Below are positions 36,482-42,639 of a stretch of 64,000 nucleotides of DNA, piece by piece. The notes under the pieces were generated by a model that did no database searches, had not been told where the DNA came from, and saw only the letters and a list, made by a program, of their open reading frames with translations. A program made the position numbers and the translations under genes. The stretch's first letter is position 1. The number at the start of each line of letters is the position of its first letter. This DNA is from Bimastos eiseni (lineage: Eukaryota; Annelida; Clitellata; Crassiclitellata; Lumbricidae): the NCBI GenBank assembly GCA_959347315.1, contig OY365815.1:13369158-13433157 (forward strand). The letters are read 5' to 3'.

Positions 36482-37794
36482 TGTATGTATGTATGTATGT
36501 ATGTATGCATGTAGGTGTGTGTATGTATGTATGCATGTATGAATGTATGCATGTAGGTGTGTGTATGTATGCATGTAGGTGTGTGTATGTATGTATGCAT
36601 GTATGAATGTATGCATGTAGGTGTGTGTATGTATGTATGTGTGTATGTATGTATGTGTAATTGTGTATATGTATGTATCTATGTATGTATGCATGCGCGT
36701 GTGTGAGTTAAACGGTGTGTTTCATCGGACGTTTACACCTGTTTATTGCTTCAATTAGCACATTGGTGCAAAAAGCGTTTAATAGACGCAGGTGTTGGCC
36801 AACGACCGTAGCCGCTGAGAAGTCTATTACTGATGAGACCTGTTGACCTCCGTTGACTTCCCTGCATTCTCCCAAACACAATCATCATCATCTCACAGAC
36901 TCTCGTGACCTACACACATTCCACCTCTTCTCAAGAAAGATTGGTCATGCAGGTGCTTTTAATGCATGCACTTAAGTGGACTTTCTAATAATATGCAACT
37001 ATGCAACCATAAAATTTATTGAAGAGGTACAATATAAAATTCTTCTGAATAAAGGAATGAATATGTGTATTTTTTCAGCTAGACAATAAAAATTATAGCA
37101 CCTTAACAATATGTCATTCAAGGGCTTCCTAGTCTATACCTTTCATCATCATCATCATCATCGTGGTCGCCTTCGTCGTAGTTTATCTTCGTCATCGTCG
37201 TCGTCATCATCATCATAGTAATTTCCTGACGCCAGCCATTTGTATATATATACATATATATATATATATATAGGCGATATAGTTACGAAGATATACCCTG
37301 TCCGTGATTTTAAAATTGACTAAAAACTATAATTAATTTTATGTCTATAGCATAGAAGTATAATTTATGTCAATAAACAGTACCGATTCTCCCCTCCACT
37401 ATCATATAGCGCCTTTATGAAATGAAGCCATTACATGATGCAGATTATGGGAGATTGTGAATGATTATAGGAAACTCCAATCACAGAGAATTTGTTTTAT
37501 TAATTATCAGAAAACAATCAACAGTTTGCATACACGGATGCCAATCGAAAGAATGCAGTTCAACACATATTTACATTTAATATTTCTAAAAGCTTAATTG
37601 ACTCACATCGAATTCGAACTGTTCCAGTTGACTGGCGGAAGCGTAATAGCGGCCACTCCTTCATGTTCGTTGAGGATTTTCAGAGTCCAGGTGACGACGA
37701 CTGCCACACGAACCAGAGAAGTGAACCCTGAACATGGAACTGTAATTCTCGCAACTCTACCTCCACGCAACATTCGAGTCCTTTCAACGGCCAT
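6171..37794 (-). CDS. ephrin, six-exon gene (whole span)
   Basis: This gene encodes an ephrin, the membrane-tethered ligand of Eph receptor tyrosine kinases, acting in contact-dependent guidance and boundary signalling. Proposed coding exons in transcript order are 37794-37607, 18596-18437, 17542-17371, 16593-16492, 12924-12769 and 6259-6171. Every junction is phase-compatible, and the total is 867 bp (288 residues plus stop). The protein runs from an N-terminal hydrophobic signal through the receptor-binding domain, with the four family cysteines in FVCPY, YDDC, MLNC and GAC. It continues into a His/Arg-rich linker and ends in a hydrophobic tail typical of GPI anchoring (ephrin-A style). Exons 2-4 are secure from family motifs; exons 1, 5 and 6 rest on phase, splice sites and partial motifs. 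Intron 1 is 19 kb. Repeats fill the introns, and a plus-strand ORF lies inside intron 1. Confidence 0.85.
6453..6710. mobile_element. MITE with perfect 10-bp target duplication
   Basis: TGTCATGAGT occurs at 6443-6452 and again at 6711-6720, flanking a 258-bp element. The ends are imperfect inverted repeats: left AGGCCCCGGGGATTATGCG, right in reverse AGAGTCCCGTGGTTTATGCG. Inside, TTATGCGAAAA-type subterminal repeats occur on both arms. A 9-10 bp duplication fits Mutator-like elements, but the superfamily is uncertain. It sits in the last ephrin intron. Confidence 0.8.
6721..8222. other. ephrin intron 5, no recognised feature
   Basis: No splice-flanked exon was identified. A 91-codon minus-strand frame (7186-7461) has no family motif, so I did not call it. 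Confidence 0.4.
8223..8430 (+). repeat. tRNA-derived SINE-like copy
   Basis: TAGTGTAGTGGTTAGCGTG resembles a tRNA A box and D-loop. GTTAGGAGTTCAGATCTCACC about 30 bp on resembles a B box. A non-tRNA body follows (CCCCTACCCAAATCAG). The acceptor stem does not pair, so it is not a working tRNA. Confidence 0.55.
8431..12227. other. ephrin intron 5, no recognised feature
   Basis: AT-rich intronic sequence. It contains a short TGATGATGACGACG run near 10.0 kb and three similar AGGTCAGAGGTCAT-type segments at about 11.73-11.85 kb. No exon is supported. Confidence 0.4.
12228..12330 (-). repeat. SINE family B, degenerate copy
   Basis: TTGCTCAAGGTCTCTGCACAGT followed by GGTCTAACCAGTCGACTACCGTG matches, with decay, the family B copies at 54.9 and 56.6 kb. 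Confidence 0.6.
12546..12612 (+). repeat. tRNA-like fragment
   Basis: GGTTAGATCACTGGACTGCAACGCAGAGG followed by GTGTTCAAAGATC resembles the D-arm, anticodon-arm and T-arm order of a tRNA, but it is degenerate. Probably a SINE head. Confidence 0.4.
12769..12924 (-). CDS. ephrin exon 5: juxtamembrane linker
   Basis: A strong acceptor (GCGTTCTTCTTTTAG) opens a 156-bp frame that ends at a good donor (ACAG then GTCAGT). The incoming two bases and outgoing single base match exon 4 and the proposed exon 6. The 52 codons encode a hydrophilic linker (AKHTNAILPDMTSVHQRK at the start, then Ser/His/Arg-rich) with no domain. That suits the stretch between the ephrin receptor-binding domain and the membrane anchor. 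There is no family motif to prove it, so the call rests on splice-site quality and phase. Confidence 0.55.
12925..16189. other. ephrin intron 4 with simple repeats
   Basis: It contains ATT/ATA-rich sequence near 13.43-13.56 kb and a GACAGACAGA run with GAGAGA near 15.28-15.40 kb. No exon is supported. Confidence 0.45.
16190..16300 (-). repeat. SINE family B, degenerate copy
   Basis: GACCTGCTCAAAGTCCTTAC, then GCTTGGACCCG and CGCTCTAATCAATCGGCTACCG, reproduces the order of blocks in the better copies at 54.9 and 56.6 kb. Confidence 0.6.
16492..16593 (-). CDS. ephrin exon 4: end of receptor-binding domain
   Basis: The exon runs from an acceptor (TTTGGTTTCTATAG) to a donor (AGCG then GTCAGT), 102 bp, taking one base from exon 3 and leaving one base over. 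It encodes STSTGIRSGLGNLYQGACSH followed by HNMKVIIRI. This matches the ISTSNG...GGVC...MK.(I/L).(M/K)V block that ends the ephrin domain, including the fourth disulfide cysteine (in GAC). It joins exon 3 exactly at YYFL|STS, where the family has YYFISTS. Confidence 0.92.
16722..16832 (-). repeat. SINE family A, 3' fragment
   Basis: In reverse it reads TGGCTGCCGACGG, then TTTAATTCGACTCCTGTATA, then CATCATTCGCTCATAC. This is the tail block of family A. Confidence 0.65.
17371..17542 (-). CDS. ephrin exon 3: receptor-binding domain core
   Basis: A 172-bp exon from acceptor (CTGTGTAG) to donor (CTCT then GTACGT), starting in phase 0 and ending one base into a codon. It encodes VSKVEYDDC, then AVMMLNCSNP, then FTILFEPFPS, then EYQPGSTYYFL. 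These correspond to the second and third ephrin cysteines, an N-glycosylation site (NCS), the F-x-PF of the Eph-binding G-H loop, and the RPG..YYYI strand. The residue spacing from YMV to the YDDC cysteine (seven residues) equals that of vertebrate ephrins. Confidence 0.95.
17583..17640 (-). repeat. L2-like tail fragment
   Basis: CTATAACGCCCCTTCAAGATTTCTACTCAGAGGCGCT is the reverse form of the GCGCTATATAAAT tail. Near-identical fragments occur at 21828-21870 and 1985-2055. Confidence 0.5.
17825..17915 (-). repeat. SINE family A, 3' fragment
   Basis: GATGATGACAAGTTATTACAGGAGTCGAATTT is the reverse-strand family A tail. Confidence 0.6.
18437..18596 (-). CDS. ephrin exon 2: start of receptor-binding domain
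   Basis: A 160-bp exon from a strong acceptor (TTTTCATTGTCTGCAG) to a donor directly after TAC-ATG (GTATGG). It encodes FKSSKNDHVIQVKPFDDLDF, then VCPY, an acidic loop, then YYTVYM. This matches the ephrin pattern F....D..I.V...D.LDI.CP....Y.LYMV, with the first disulfide cysteine in VCPY. The loop between CPY and YYTVYM is about 23 residues with roughly eleven Glu/Asp, more acidic than in the ephrins I know. The first base completes the codon opened by exon 1. Confidence 0.95.
18597..19257. other. start of ephrin intron 1, no recognised feature
   Basis: Minus-strand frames here (for example 18687-18890) lack splice context and motifs. Confidence 0.45.
19258..19332 (+). repeat. (GAGACA)n/(GACA)n array
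   Basis: Purine-rich GAGAGA and GACAGACAGACA runs, with a matching Ser/Leu/Cys-rich open frame on the other strand that is an artefact of the repeat. Confidence 0.9.
19632..19680 (+). repeat. (CT)n microsatellite
   Basis: Long CTCTCTCT runs within a pyrimidine-rich stretch. Confidence 0.9.
20235..20353 (+). repeat. (GACA)n/(GAGA)n array
   Basis: Mixed GAGACAGACAGA and GTGAGTGAGTGAATGAGAGAGA repeats. Confidence 0.9.
20624..20692 (+). repeat. L2-like tail plus (GAAT)n
   Basis: CCTTGAAGGGGCGCTATATAAATCTCTG followed by TGAATGAATGAATGAAT. The GCGCTATATAAAT core and short tandem tail are the 3' end of L2-type LINEs or dependent SINEs. Related plus-strand tails lie at about 31957-32005, 37015-37065, 39105-39140, 42895-42950, 52320-52370 and 57745-57792. 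Confidence 0.6.
21380..21440. repeat. (AT)n tract
   Basis: TATATATA runs broken by short non-TA bases. Confidence 0.8.
21828..21870 (-). repeat. L2-like tail fragment
   Basis: GATATAGCGCCCCTTCAAGATATCTACTCAGAG, a close relative of the fragment at 17.6 kb. Confidence 0.5.
22252..22500 (+). repeat. SINE family A, near full-length copy
   Basis: The head has a clear B-box (GAGTTCGAGACCC), then TTCTTTCCTTCTCTCGCTAGG, GGCGCCATGCGTGGC, and the tail TAGACTCTTGTAATAACTCG with TCATCATTCGTTCATAC, ending in GAAATTAAACGG. Best preserved of the three long copies. Confidence 0.75.
22875..22970 (-). repeat. L2-like tail fragment
   Basis: TTTATATAACGCCTCGTAAAGAGG followed by CTCATAGGCGTT, a decayed reverse-strand tail. 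Confidence 0.4.
23800..23844. repeat. (TA)n microsatellite
   Basis: Near-perfect TATATA run with one ACATA interruption. Confidence 0.9.
24192..24232 (+). repeat. (GT)n microsatellite
   Basis: GTGTGTGT with GGGTGTG interruptions. Confidence 0.9.
24320..24710 (+). repeat. compound (GA)n/(GT)n region
   Basis: GAGAGA and GACAGACA tracts, then about 33 bp of (TG)n at 24452-24484, then about 110 bp dominated by (GA)n. Open frames of repeated Ser-Leu or Arg-Glu on either strand arise from the repeat. Confidence 0.95.
24845..25200 (+). repeat. SINE family A, near full-length copy
   Basis: GGGCCGTGGAGTAATGAACAAC head, then GTCCTTCTTTCGCTAGGTGGCGGCG body, an extra stretch of about 120 bp not in the other copies, and the TTCGATTCCTGTAACAAC and TCATCATTCATTTATAC tail ending GGAATTAAACG. 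Confidence 0.7.
25545..25640 (+). repeat. (ATT)n microsatellite
   Basis: ATT repeats with three ACA interruptions at regular spacing. Confidence 0.9.
25641..26590. other. ephrin intron 1, no recognised feature
   Basis: Two overlapping plus-strand frames at 25801-26120 have no signal, motif or splice support. Confidence 0.4.
26590..26660 (+). repeat. (CTAT)n microsatellite
   Basis: ATCTATCTATCTATTTATCT-type repeats preceded by CTCTCTCC and followed by CACACACA. Confidence 0.9.
27435..27545 (-). repeat. SINE family A, 3' fragment
   Basis: GAGCGGATGATTACATGTTATTACGGGAG then CCGTATGGCTGCC is the reverse-strand family A tail and body. Confidence 0.55.
27610..28020 (+). repeat. long GACA/GAGA satellite
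   Basis: About 400 bp of AGACAGACAGA and AGAGAGACAGAG higher-order repeats, including three near-identical copies of GAGAGAGACATACAGAAAGA. Strong purine excess on the plus strand. Confidence 0.95.
28297..28344. repeat. (TA)n microsatellite
   Basis: Near-perfect TA dinucleotide run. Confidence 0.95.
28562..28596. repeat. (TA)n microsatellite
   Basis: Perfect TA dinucleotide run. Confidence 0.95.
28857..28915 (+). repeat. (GACA)n/(GACG)n array
   Basis: GACAGACATACAGACAGACAG, then GACGGACGGACGGACGG, then GACA again. The GACG block is flanked on both sides by GACA, as if one unit variant spread inside the array. Confidence 0.95.
29163..29455 (+). repeat. (GAT/GAC)n trinucleotide array
   Basis: About 290 bp of mixed GAT, GAC and AAT triplets. 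Confidence 0.95.
29704..29905 (+). repeat. (TA)n then (TG/TCTG)n array
   Basis: TATATATA, CTCTCTG, TATATATA, then GTGTGTGT and CTGTCTGTC blocks. Confidence 0.9.
30006..30237 (+). repeat. polypurine (GAA/GGA)n tract
   Basis: About 230 bp almost wholly of A and G on the plus strand (GGAGAAGAAGAAG units), with only isolated T residues near the start. Confidence 0.95.
30238..31180. other. ephrin intron 1, no recognised feature
   Basis: Includes a (CACT)-rich stretch at about 30.89-30.97 kb. No exon is supported. Confidence 0.4.
31214..31280. repeat. (AT)n tract
   Basis: ATATATAT runs immediately upstream of the LINE remnant. Confidence 0.9.
31281..31645 (+). mobile_element. LINE 3'-end remnant
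   Basis: The plus-strand frame reads HRRLRFIGHLRVEPSNGRI, then after stops KRLRWIDNVNEDIKPHGL and RGQCR. This is the pattern (RRLR..GH..R.P ... RW.D.V..D....G) of the C-terminal end of many LINE ORF2 proteins. It is interrupted by in-frame stops and ends in a GATGATGATGATAATGATG run. There is no RT core. Confidence 0.65.
32047..32125 (+). mobile_element. short retrotransposon tail fragment
   Basis: CTCCTGAAGACGATGCCTAG followed by CCCTCAGG and (TAA)n resembles CCCTGAAG...GACGAGGCCTGGCCC at 2235-2275. Probably the 3' end of the same (TAA)-associated family. Confidence 0.5.
32126..32997. other. ephrin intron 1, no recognised feature
   Basis: AT-rich, with no exon or repeat recognised. Confidence 0.4.
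32995..33056 (+). repeat. 16-bp tandem repeat, about 4 copies
   Basis: Units of ACATACAATTCTACAA in direct array. TCTAATTC-type repeats continue to about 33235. Confidence 0.9.
33440..33550 (-). repeat. SINE family A, 3' fragment
   Basis: GCAGCATGATTACAAATCATACG, ATTACAGAGATTCGAATTTAA and ATGGCAGCCAAGGCG reproduce the reverse-strand family A tail. Confidence 0.6.
33551..34214. other. ephrin intron 1, GC-richer segment
   Basis: 33650-33930 is noticeably more GC-rich than its surroundings and has overlapping open frames on both strands (up to 131 codons on plus). None has a recognisable motif, signal peptide or splice context. Composition alone may explain the open frames. Confidence 0.35.
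34215..34276 (+). repeat. (GGA)n microsatellite
   Basis: About 20 perfect GGA units. Confidence 0.97.
34345..34756 (+). repeat. 15-bp minisatellite
   Basis: About two dozen head-to-tail copies of the unit CCCCGTGACAATTGC, with a recurrent variant in which ATTGCCCCC is ATTTCCCCC. Because 15 is a multiple of three, five of the six frames stay open across the array and give pentapeptide repeats. No promoter, signal peptide or flanking coding sequence supports expression. Confidence 0.97.
34905..35070 (+). repeat. (GACA)n array
   Basis: CAGACAGACAGACAGAC blocks interspersed with CACACAG. Confidence 0.9.
35636..35716 (-). repeat. SINE family C fragment
   Basis: Contains, in reverse, GTGCCAGTCCCAAGCCTGG, then GGAGGAGGGCGACACC and CGTTAAGAAA. 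Two other copies are at 39.3 and 40.6 kb. Confidence 0.6.
35868..35932 (+). repeat. (GACA)n microsatellite
   Basis: Perfect CAGACAGACAGACAGA run at about 35897-35930, after a looser CAAATAGACAGACAG stretch. Confidence 0.95.
36011..36316 (+). CDS. small secreted cysteine-rich protein (hypothetical)
   Basis: A 101-codon uninterrupted frame begins at an ATG with A at position -3 (ATAACAATG). The first 20 residues (MQATLLLYYIVLVHLVALYG) form a convincing signal peptide. The mature part has seven cysteines, at about residues 33, 44, 55, 59, 68, 75 and 88, plus segments such as HGGNCALMCEWVRG and RYWCRKTIKVIERG, ending at TAG. There is no second hydrophobic helix, so it would be secreted. A TATA-like TATACTTAAA lies about 65 bp upstream. 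It sits on the plus strand, antisense inside ephrin intron 1. I do not recognise the family. An odd cysteine number suggests a dimer or a missing exon. It could instead be the first exon of a longer gene. Confidence 0.6.
   Translation: MQATLLLYYIVLVHLVALYGTDFSANKSTAVGCPSETHELPTACIRNIFIHGGNCALMCEWVRGLVVCPINEEVCRKYIDEGVDRYWCRKTIKVIERGFRS
36405..36692 (+). repeat. (TATG)n array
   Basis: GTATGTATGTATG runs with GCATGTAGGTGTGTG higher-order variants. Met-Tyr-Val-Cys and His-Thr-Tyr-Ile frames here are artefacts. Confidence 0.95.
37138..37222 (+). repeat. (CAT/CGT)n trinucleotide run
   Basis: CATCATCATCATCATCATCG and CATCGTCGTCGTCATCATC. Confidence 0.9.
37607..37794 (-). CDS. ephrin exon 1: signal peptide and domain start
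   Basis: The frame opens at ATG (37794; a second in-frame ATG at 37773 is also possible). It contains a hydrophobic stretch (SLVRVAVVVTWTL) able to act as a secretion signal, and ends with PPVNWNSSNS before a consensus GTGAGT donor. Ephrins begin their domain with (V/L)YWNSSNP.F. Here the split ATG codon joins WNSSNSM to FKSSKND of exon 2, 19 kb away, in the correct phase (two bases plus one). WNSS also gives an N-glycosylation sequon. The exact start codon and the 5' untranslated region are not resolved. Confidence 0.85.
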
Positions 37795-37969
37795 CAGTAA
37801 ACGCTTGTGGCTCGTATACAAATATATAGTGCGCTGAAGTATTCGCTCAGTTCCTTATTTCTAAGTATTTGCTTGGTTTCTGAAATTCTATCATTAGTGA
37901 CTTCTCTTGCTCTCGAGTACCTGCAGTCATTAGTAATTTCTGTTACTATTGATTACCTGCTTAGCGTAC

Positions 37970-38082
37970 AGTACTCTCAAGTAGCTTCTTGATTTCTCTT
38001 ACTCCAATGTACTTATTTAATATCTAGTACTCTTCCTCAGTTCCTAGTACTCTATATCTTGTGCAGTCGTTTCCAGTACTCT
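37970..38082 (-). promoter_or_regulatory. AGTACTCT motif cluster upstream of ephrin
   Basis: The octamer AGTACTCT occurs at 37970, 38026, 38046 and 38075, with two GAGTACC variants nearby, within 300 bp upstream of the ephrin start. No TATA box is obvious. It could be a cluster of factor sites or the relic of a tandem repeat. Confidence 0.35.
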
Positions 38083-39299
38083 GGATCGCTTTTGTAGCTC
38101 CTATTTCTATCGAGTACCAGCGTCCGGAAGATCCTACGACACTCTGTCGTGCTACAATGGCTTGAGGAAACCAGTCTAGTCACGCCACATCACGCCTTTA
38201 CTAATTATTAATCCAAACTCTTCCGCTGCAAACAATTAAGCAACTTCAGTCATCTCTAGACTCGATTATGATATCGGATAAATTGTGTTTTACTTAACAT
38301 AATAATCAACTCGTTATTTACTTGTCGTCCATTAAACTATTTATCTTCAGAACCTTCAGAACCGATCAGGAAATCCGATACAAGTAACGAACGAACGTCC
38401 TTGATGCTCGCGCTCTTTTGCTGATTTCACCAACAGAGTTGTTACTAACAGCCGTCTTACCTCTATATTTCGAAGTCCAGCCTCTGCGAGACGTGGATTG
38501 CTATACAACCGCAGTTAACACGAAATTGGTCTACATATCGCAGGTTGAAATCTCTTGTTTAGCCGTCGTGGTTAAGTCCATTGCTACTCTTAAGCAGTTC
38601 ATAGATTGTAGGTCGCTTGTGCGGAATACTAAGCTGCGATTGGTCTCCCACTCTGCGCGCACCGACCTTTAATTTGCGCCAAATCATGGAACGAGTGCCT
38701 CGCTGCCACCCTCTGCCTCTCTGCCTCTTTGTCTGTCTCTGTGGTCTTCTATTCAGACGTGTGCGACTGATGGGCAGCCTATAGGAGGTATGGACTGCAG
38801 TGAGAATAAAGAGCAGCGACGCAGAGCAGAAGAAGTTGCAAGGAATTTAATTAATTAAGAAAGCGCAATGAAGACATTCTTTGAAGAGTATAAGAAACCG
38901 TACAAAGGTGAGCTGTGTCTTCTTCTCTCTGTGCCTGTACGCCTCTCTGTCTCTCTAAGTATGTCTGTCTCTCATTATGAGCTTATTTCTTTGACTAAGT
39001 ATGTGCAGCGTCTCAGTCGTAATCTCGTGGAGGCAGATATACAGGAAATGAGGATTTTAGGCACAGCACAGATTGCAACCGTTGGCTTCTGCCTCCGACT
39101 TGTGTCTAGATCTAAGCAGCGCTATATAAACGAATGAGCGAACGAGTGAACGAATGAGGTGCGAATGAAAGAATGAACAAACGATTGAATAATATGTCGT
39201 GCTCTTTGCTAAGTCACGTGACTCACGTGACATAGGCTTAGGCCTACTATTGGATAATTAGACACAGAAAATTTAAAGCTTCGATACATTCGCCAATAA
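38083..39299. other. region upstream of ephrin, no recognised gene
   Basis: Plus-strand frames at 38418-38672 and 38868-39137 lack motifs and splice support. The second ends in an L2-like GCGCTATATAAACGAATGAG tail, so it is partly repeat. Confidence 0.4.
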
Positions 39300-39402
39300 A
39301 ACTCCGCCACCGTTTGGACTTTGACAGTGCAAGTCCCAAGCCTGGAGAAAGGAGAAGGGTGACACAAAATAATCTTTGATATGGAACGGTGTCGTTAAAA
39401 AA
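39300..39402 (+). repeat. SINE family C copy
   Basis: GACTTTGACAGTGC, AAGTCCCAAGCCTGG, GAAGGGTGACAC and GGTGTCGTTAAAA in the same order as at 40.6 kb. Confidence 0.65.
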
Positions 39403-39594
39403 ATCAGCAACGGGTATGCTACATTCGCCAATCATGGACAAATATGTCAACATTACACAGTGCAGCATTTCACACTGCAACATGGGATAAATATAATTAT
39501 GTCTTCGTCAACGCCATGAGCGTCTTTTTCCGCTTCTCTTTTCCCAAGATTTTGAAAACCATTTCATTCTATCAATGCCTCTGCATTCTTGTTT

Positions 39595-39725
39595 ATTATT
39601 AATTCAAGCTGACACACCGCAATTATGATCACAAGTCATGGGATGAACGGACGATCAAAGGTAATTACTGGAGTGGAATTTAACCGTATGGCAGTGATGC
39701 AAGGCGTCCATCAGATCCTACTGCT
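39595..39725 (-). repeat. SINE family A, 3' fragment
   Basis: TTATGATCACAAG, then TAATTACTGGAGTGGAATTTAA and CCGTATGGCAG match the reverse-strand tail of family A. Confidence 0.6.
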
Positions 39726-40584
39726 CGTCTTACCAACGCCACCTAGAGAATGGCAAAGCTCAGACGACCTTTGTGAGGAATGCCGAATTTCTGACACTCT
39801 TTGTGCAGTAGTCTTAACATTCACCTAAATCTACCCTTGATCAAGATATATTGAGACTCGTATTATGTAGAAGCACGTTAAAAGAACTTGTCTCAGATTC
39901 ATGTACAACATCTGGACAGTTCTATCAAAGATCGACGTAATTACTCAATTAGCGGCTAAGACCTGTTATATTTATGATGACTACAAAGGTTTTCCTCTGG
40001 GATCAGCCCCCATATTGATCGCACAACTGTACAATTGGAGAAAACAATTGAAAATATTCACGATTTGCCTATAGATATATATTATTATATTGTTGGCCTA
40101 TGTGGTTAATTAGGACAACTGAATGATCAATCGCCTGTACAACAAACGTTTCAGAGTCAGTTTGGATTTAGCAAATTGCACGGTATAATTGAGATATGGA
40201 GGTTAAGCTCACGAACCAGATATTAATATTTATTATGTCAGTCATCTTTGGTGAAATTGTTTAAATAGTCGTATAATTAATTGCATTTATAATGAACGAA
40301 GCACCGTTTATCTTAGGGTAGGCCGCATACGTGGAGAACGGTATTGTCGAATTCCTTACATGTCTGCTTTGACAATGATCCTTTAGACAATGGCATGAGG
40401 CGTGGGTCAAACGCGGTTGGCTACTGTATTTATGACTCGCTTCATTAAACAATGACTGTTCAGTTCTGGCATTCTAAGGATCTAACTGCTTTAGAACAAA
40501 CATGACCTGAAACAACTTTGCTTTGAAATTTATTTGCCTTTATAGTCGTAAATTTGTATTTGGAGAACACGATTGATATGACGT
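39726..40584. other. no recognised feature
   Basis: AT-rich intergenic sequence. Confidence 0.45.
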
Positions 40585-40742
40585 TGTGGTCTATCGGTAA
40601 CCGCTTGGCCACGGACCACGGATTTTAATAAAGTGGTTGAGGGTCCGCCACTGCTTGCTCTCTGGAAGTGCCAGTCCCAAGCCTGGATGCAGAAGGAGGG
40701 CGACACTGATGACCTTTGCTACCAATAGGTGTCGTTAAAATG
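40585..40742 (+). repeat. SINE family C copy with tRNA-like head
   Basis: GTGGTCTATCGGTAACCGC resembles a tRNA A box. GGTCCGCCACTG follows, then GTGCCAGTCCCAAGCCTGG, GGAGGGCGACACTG and AGGTGTCGTTAAAA. Confidence 0.6.
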
Positions 40743-41239
40743 AAACTACCCGCGACTCAACGTTACAACTCAGAGGTTGCTTGCGCACAGGTGCCTCTGT
40801 AACCAAGGAGTATGGCTTAACACTGGCGGAAGCTGGGAAATGAACGGGAAGCCCGTTCATGACCTTGAGATTTGTACATCGACGGCTCAAGAGCAGAGTG
40901 AAGGAATAGTGCTACATTTGGGATTGCGAGGTTTGCCACTTACATCACTAATTCTTACGTTTCACTTCTAACTGAGTATGGTACTTCTTACACTCGTATA
41001 CGTCTTGCAATTCTATTTCTATAAGACAGAAGTGGGATAGAGCGATCAAAATATCACTCTCGTCTAGTTTAACTCAAGTTCTTCCCTAATTTCAATTATT
41101 AGTGTCTTATGCTGCCTCCAGGCCTTTAGCTATTTGACTTTATGAATTCACTTGTGCTTCAAATTATTAATAAAATGAAATATCTTGCACTGTATGCTAT
41201 AGTTTACGTATATATTGAAAAATAATATAATTTCTTGAT
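40743..41239. other. no recognised feature
   Basis: A 64-codon plus-strand frame (40777-40971) has no recognisable content. Confidence 0.45.
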
Positions 41240-42622
41240 TGATATAAGTTTATTTTACTGTTTGTGCTGTTATTTCTTGGAAATCTAGCGACCGCCATGA
41301 CCAATCCTCTCCAATTTTTTCTGTCCGAAGTTGCATCTCTTAATTCCTCCAGGCTCATTTCAGTTTTTTCATGTATCACATCCATCCATTTCTTCCTTGG
41401 GCGCCCTCTTTTCTTCCTTCCTCCTCCACATGCCAGCATCATTTCCTTTTCCATTCCATTTGATCGCCTAATATGTCCGAAAAACCCTAGCTTCCTTCTC
41501 AACGCTGTTTGTTATAACGTCTCATCATTCTCGACTCCAATCTTTCTGCGCACTTCTTCGTTTGTCTTCTTCTCCGTCCATGATATTCTCTGCATCTTCC
41601 TCCATATCCACATTTCGCATGCGTTGATTTTCTTCTCCATGTTCTTTGTCATTGTCCTTGTCTCACAGCCGTATAGTACTGTAGGAAAGATCACTGCTCT
41701 CACTAATCTTTTTTTGTGTCTATGCTCACATGTTTGTCTTTCCATATCTTTTCCAGTCCGTTCATTGCAGCTTTCCCTATCGCCACACTTCTCTTTATTT
41801 CCGAGTCACATCTTCCCTTTTTTTCTATTAATGATCACAGGAACGTGAAGCTTGTTACCACCTCTATTTCCTCTCCGTCTATCTCGAAACTGTCCCAATC
41901 AGCTGTTGTCATTATCTTTGTCTTCTTTAAGTTGAAGTATAGGCCTGCCTTCTCACTTTCTCTCTCTAGTCTTCTTATCAGATTTTCCAGATCTGTCTTC
42001 TTCCCTGCCAGTAGTGTTGTGTCATTCGCATATCTTAGATTACTCAATGTCCTTCCTGCTATCTTTACTCCGTCAGTTGCCTCTTCCATTTCTGCCCTCC
42101 TTATTATCCTTTCTGCATACAGGTTGAAAAGAAATGGGGACAGGATGCACCCTTGCCTCACCCCTTTCTTGATTTTAAATTTGTCTGTGTCTCCAAATTC
42201 TGTTCTTATCACCGCTTCCTGGTCTTTGTACAGTCCCTTTAGTAGTTGTATCAAATGTTTTGGTATACCCATTTCTATTACAGTTTTCCACATCAGATCA
42301 TGGTTAATGCAGTCAAATGCTTTGCTATAATCGATGAAACATAAGTGTATTTTTTGTCCATATTCTCTTCGCCTTACCATTATCCACCTCATGGCAATAT
42401 GATCTCGCGTTCCCCGGGATTTCCTAAATCCTGCCTGATTGTCCGGAAGCTCTCTCTCAATTATATTCTCCATTCTTTTATGAATTATTTTGAGTAGTAT
42501 TTTGCTCGAGTGTGATATCAATGCTATTGTCCTGTAATTTTCACACTCTTTGCATCTCCTTTCTTAAATAAAGGGATAAATATTGATCTCTTCCATTCCT
42601 CTGGCCACTCTCCGGTTTTCCA
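41240..42622 (-). pseudogene. LINE reverse transcriptase (RTE-like), decayed
   Basis: The minus strand encodes the RT of a non-LTR retrotransposon. In order it shows WKTGEWPEEWKRS, DNQAGFRKSRGTRDHIA, FIDYSKAFDCINHDLMW (motif A), KKGVRQGCILSPFLFNLY (motif B), YANDTTLLAG (motif C) and VLYGCETRTM. It ends in a C-terminal KLGFFGHIRRSNG and GRPRKKWMDV block. There is a frameshift near 42525, an in-frame stop near 41836, and frameshifts near 41720 and 41510. Motif C is YAND instead of YADD, losing a catalytic aspartate. The endonuclease half is missing (5' truncation near 42625). The long plus-strand frames here are antisense shadows. The clade assignment is tentative. Confidence 0.9.
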
Positions 42623-42639
42623 TATATTATTTCATTTTT

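Noticed and set aside
41264..42330. Plus-strand frames of 194 and 204 codons
   Set aside because: They are antisense shadows of the LINE reverse transcriptase, whose motifs read clearly on the minus strand.
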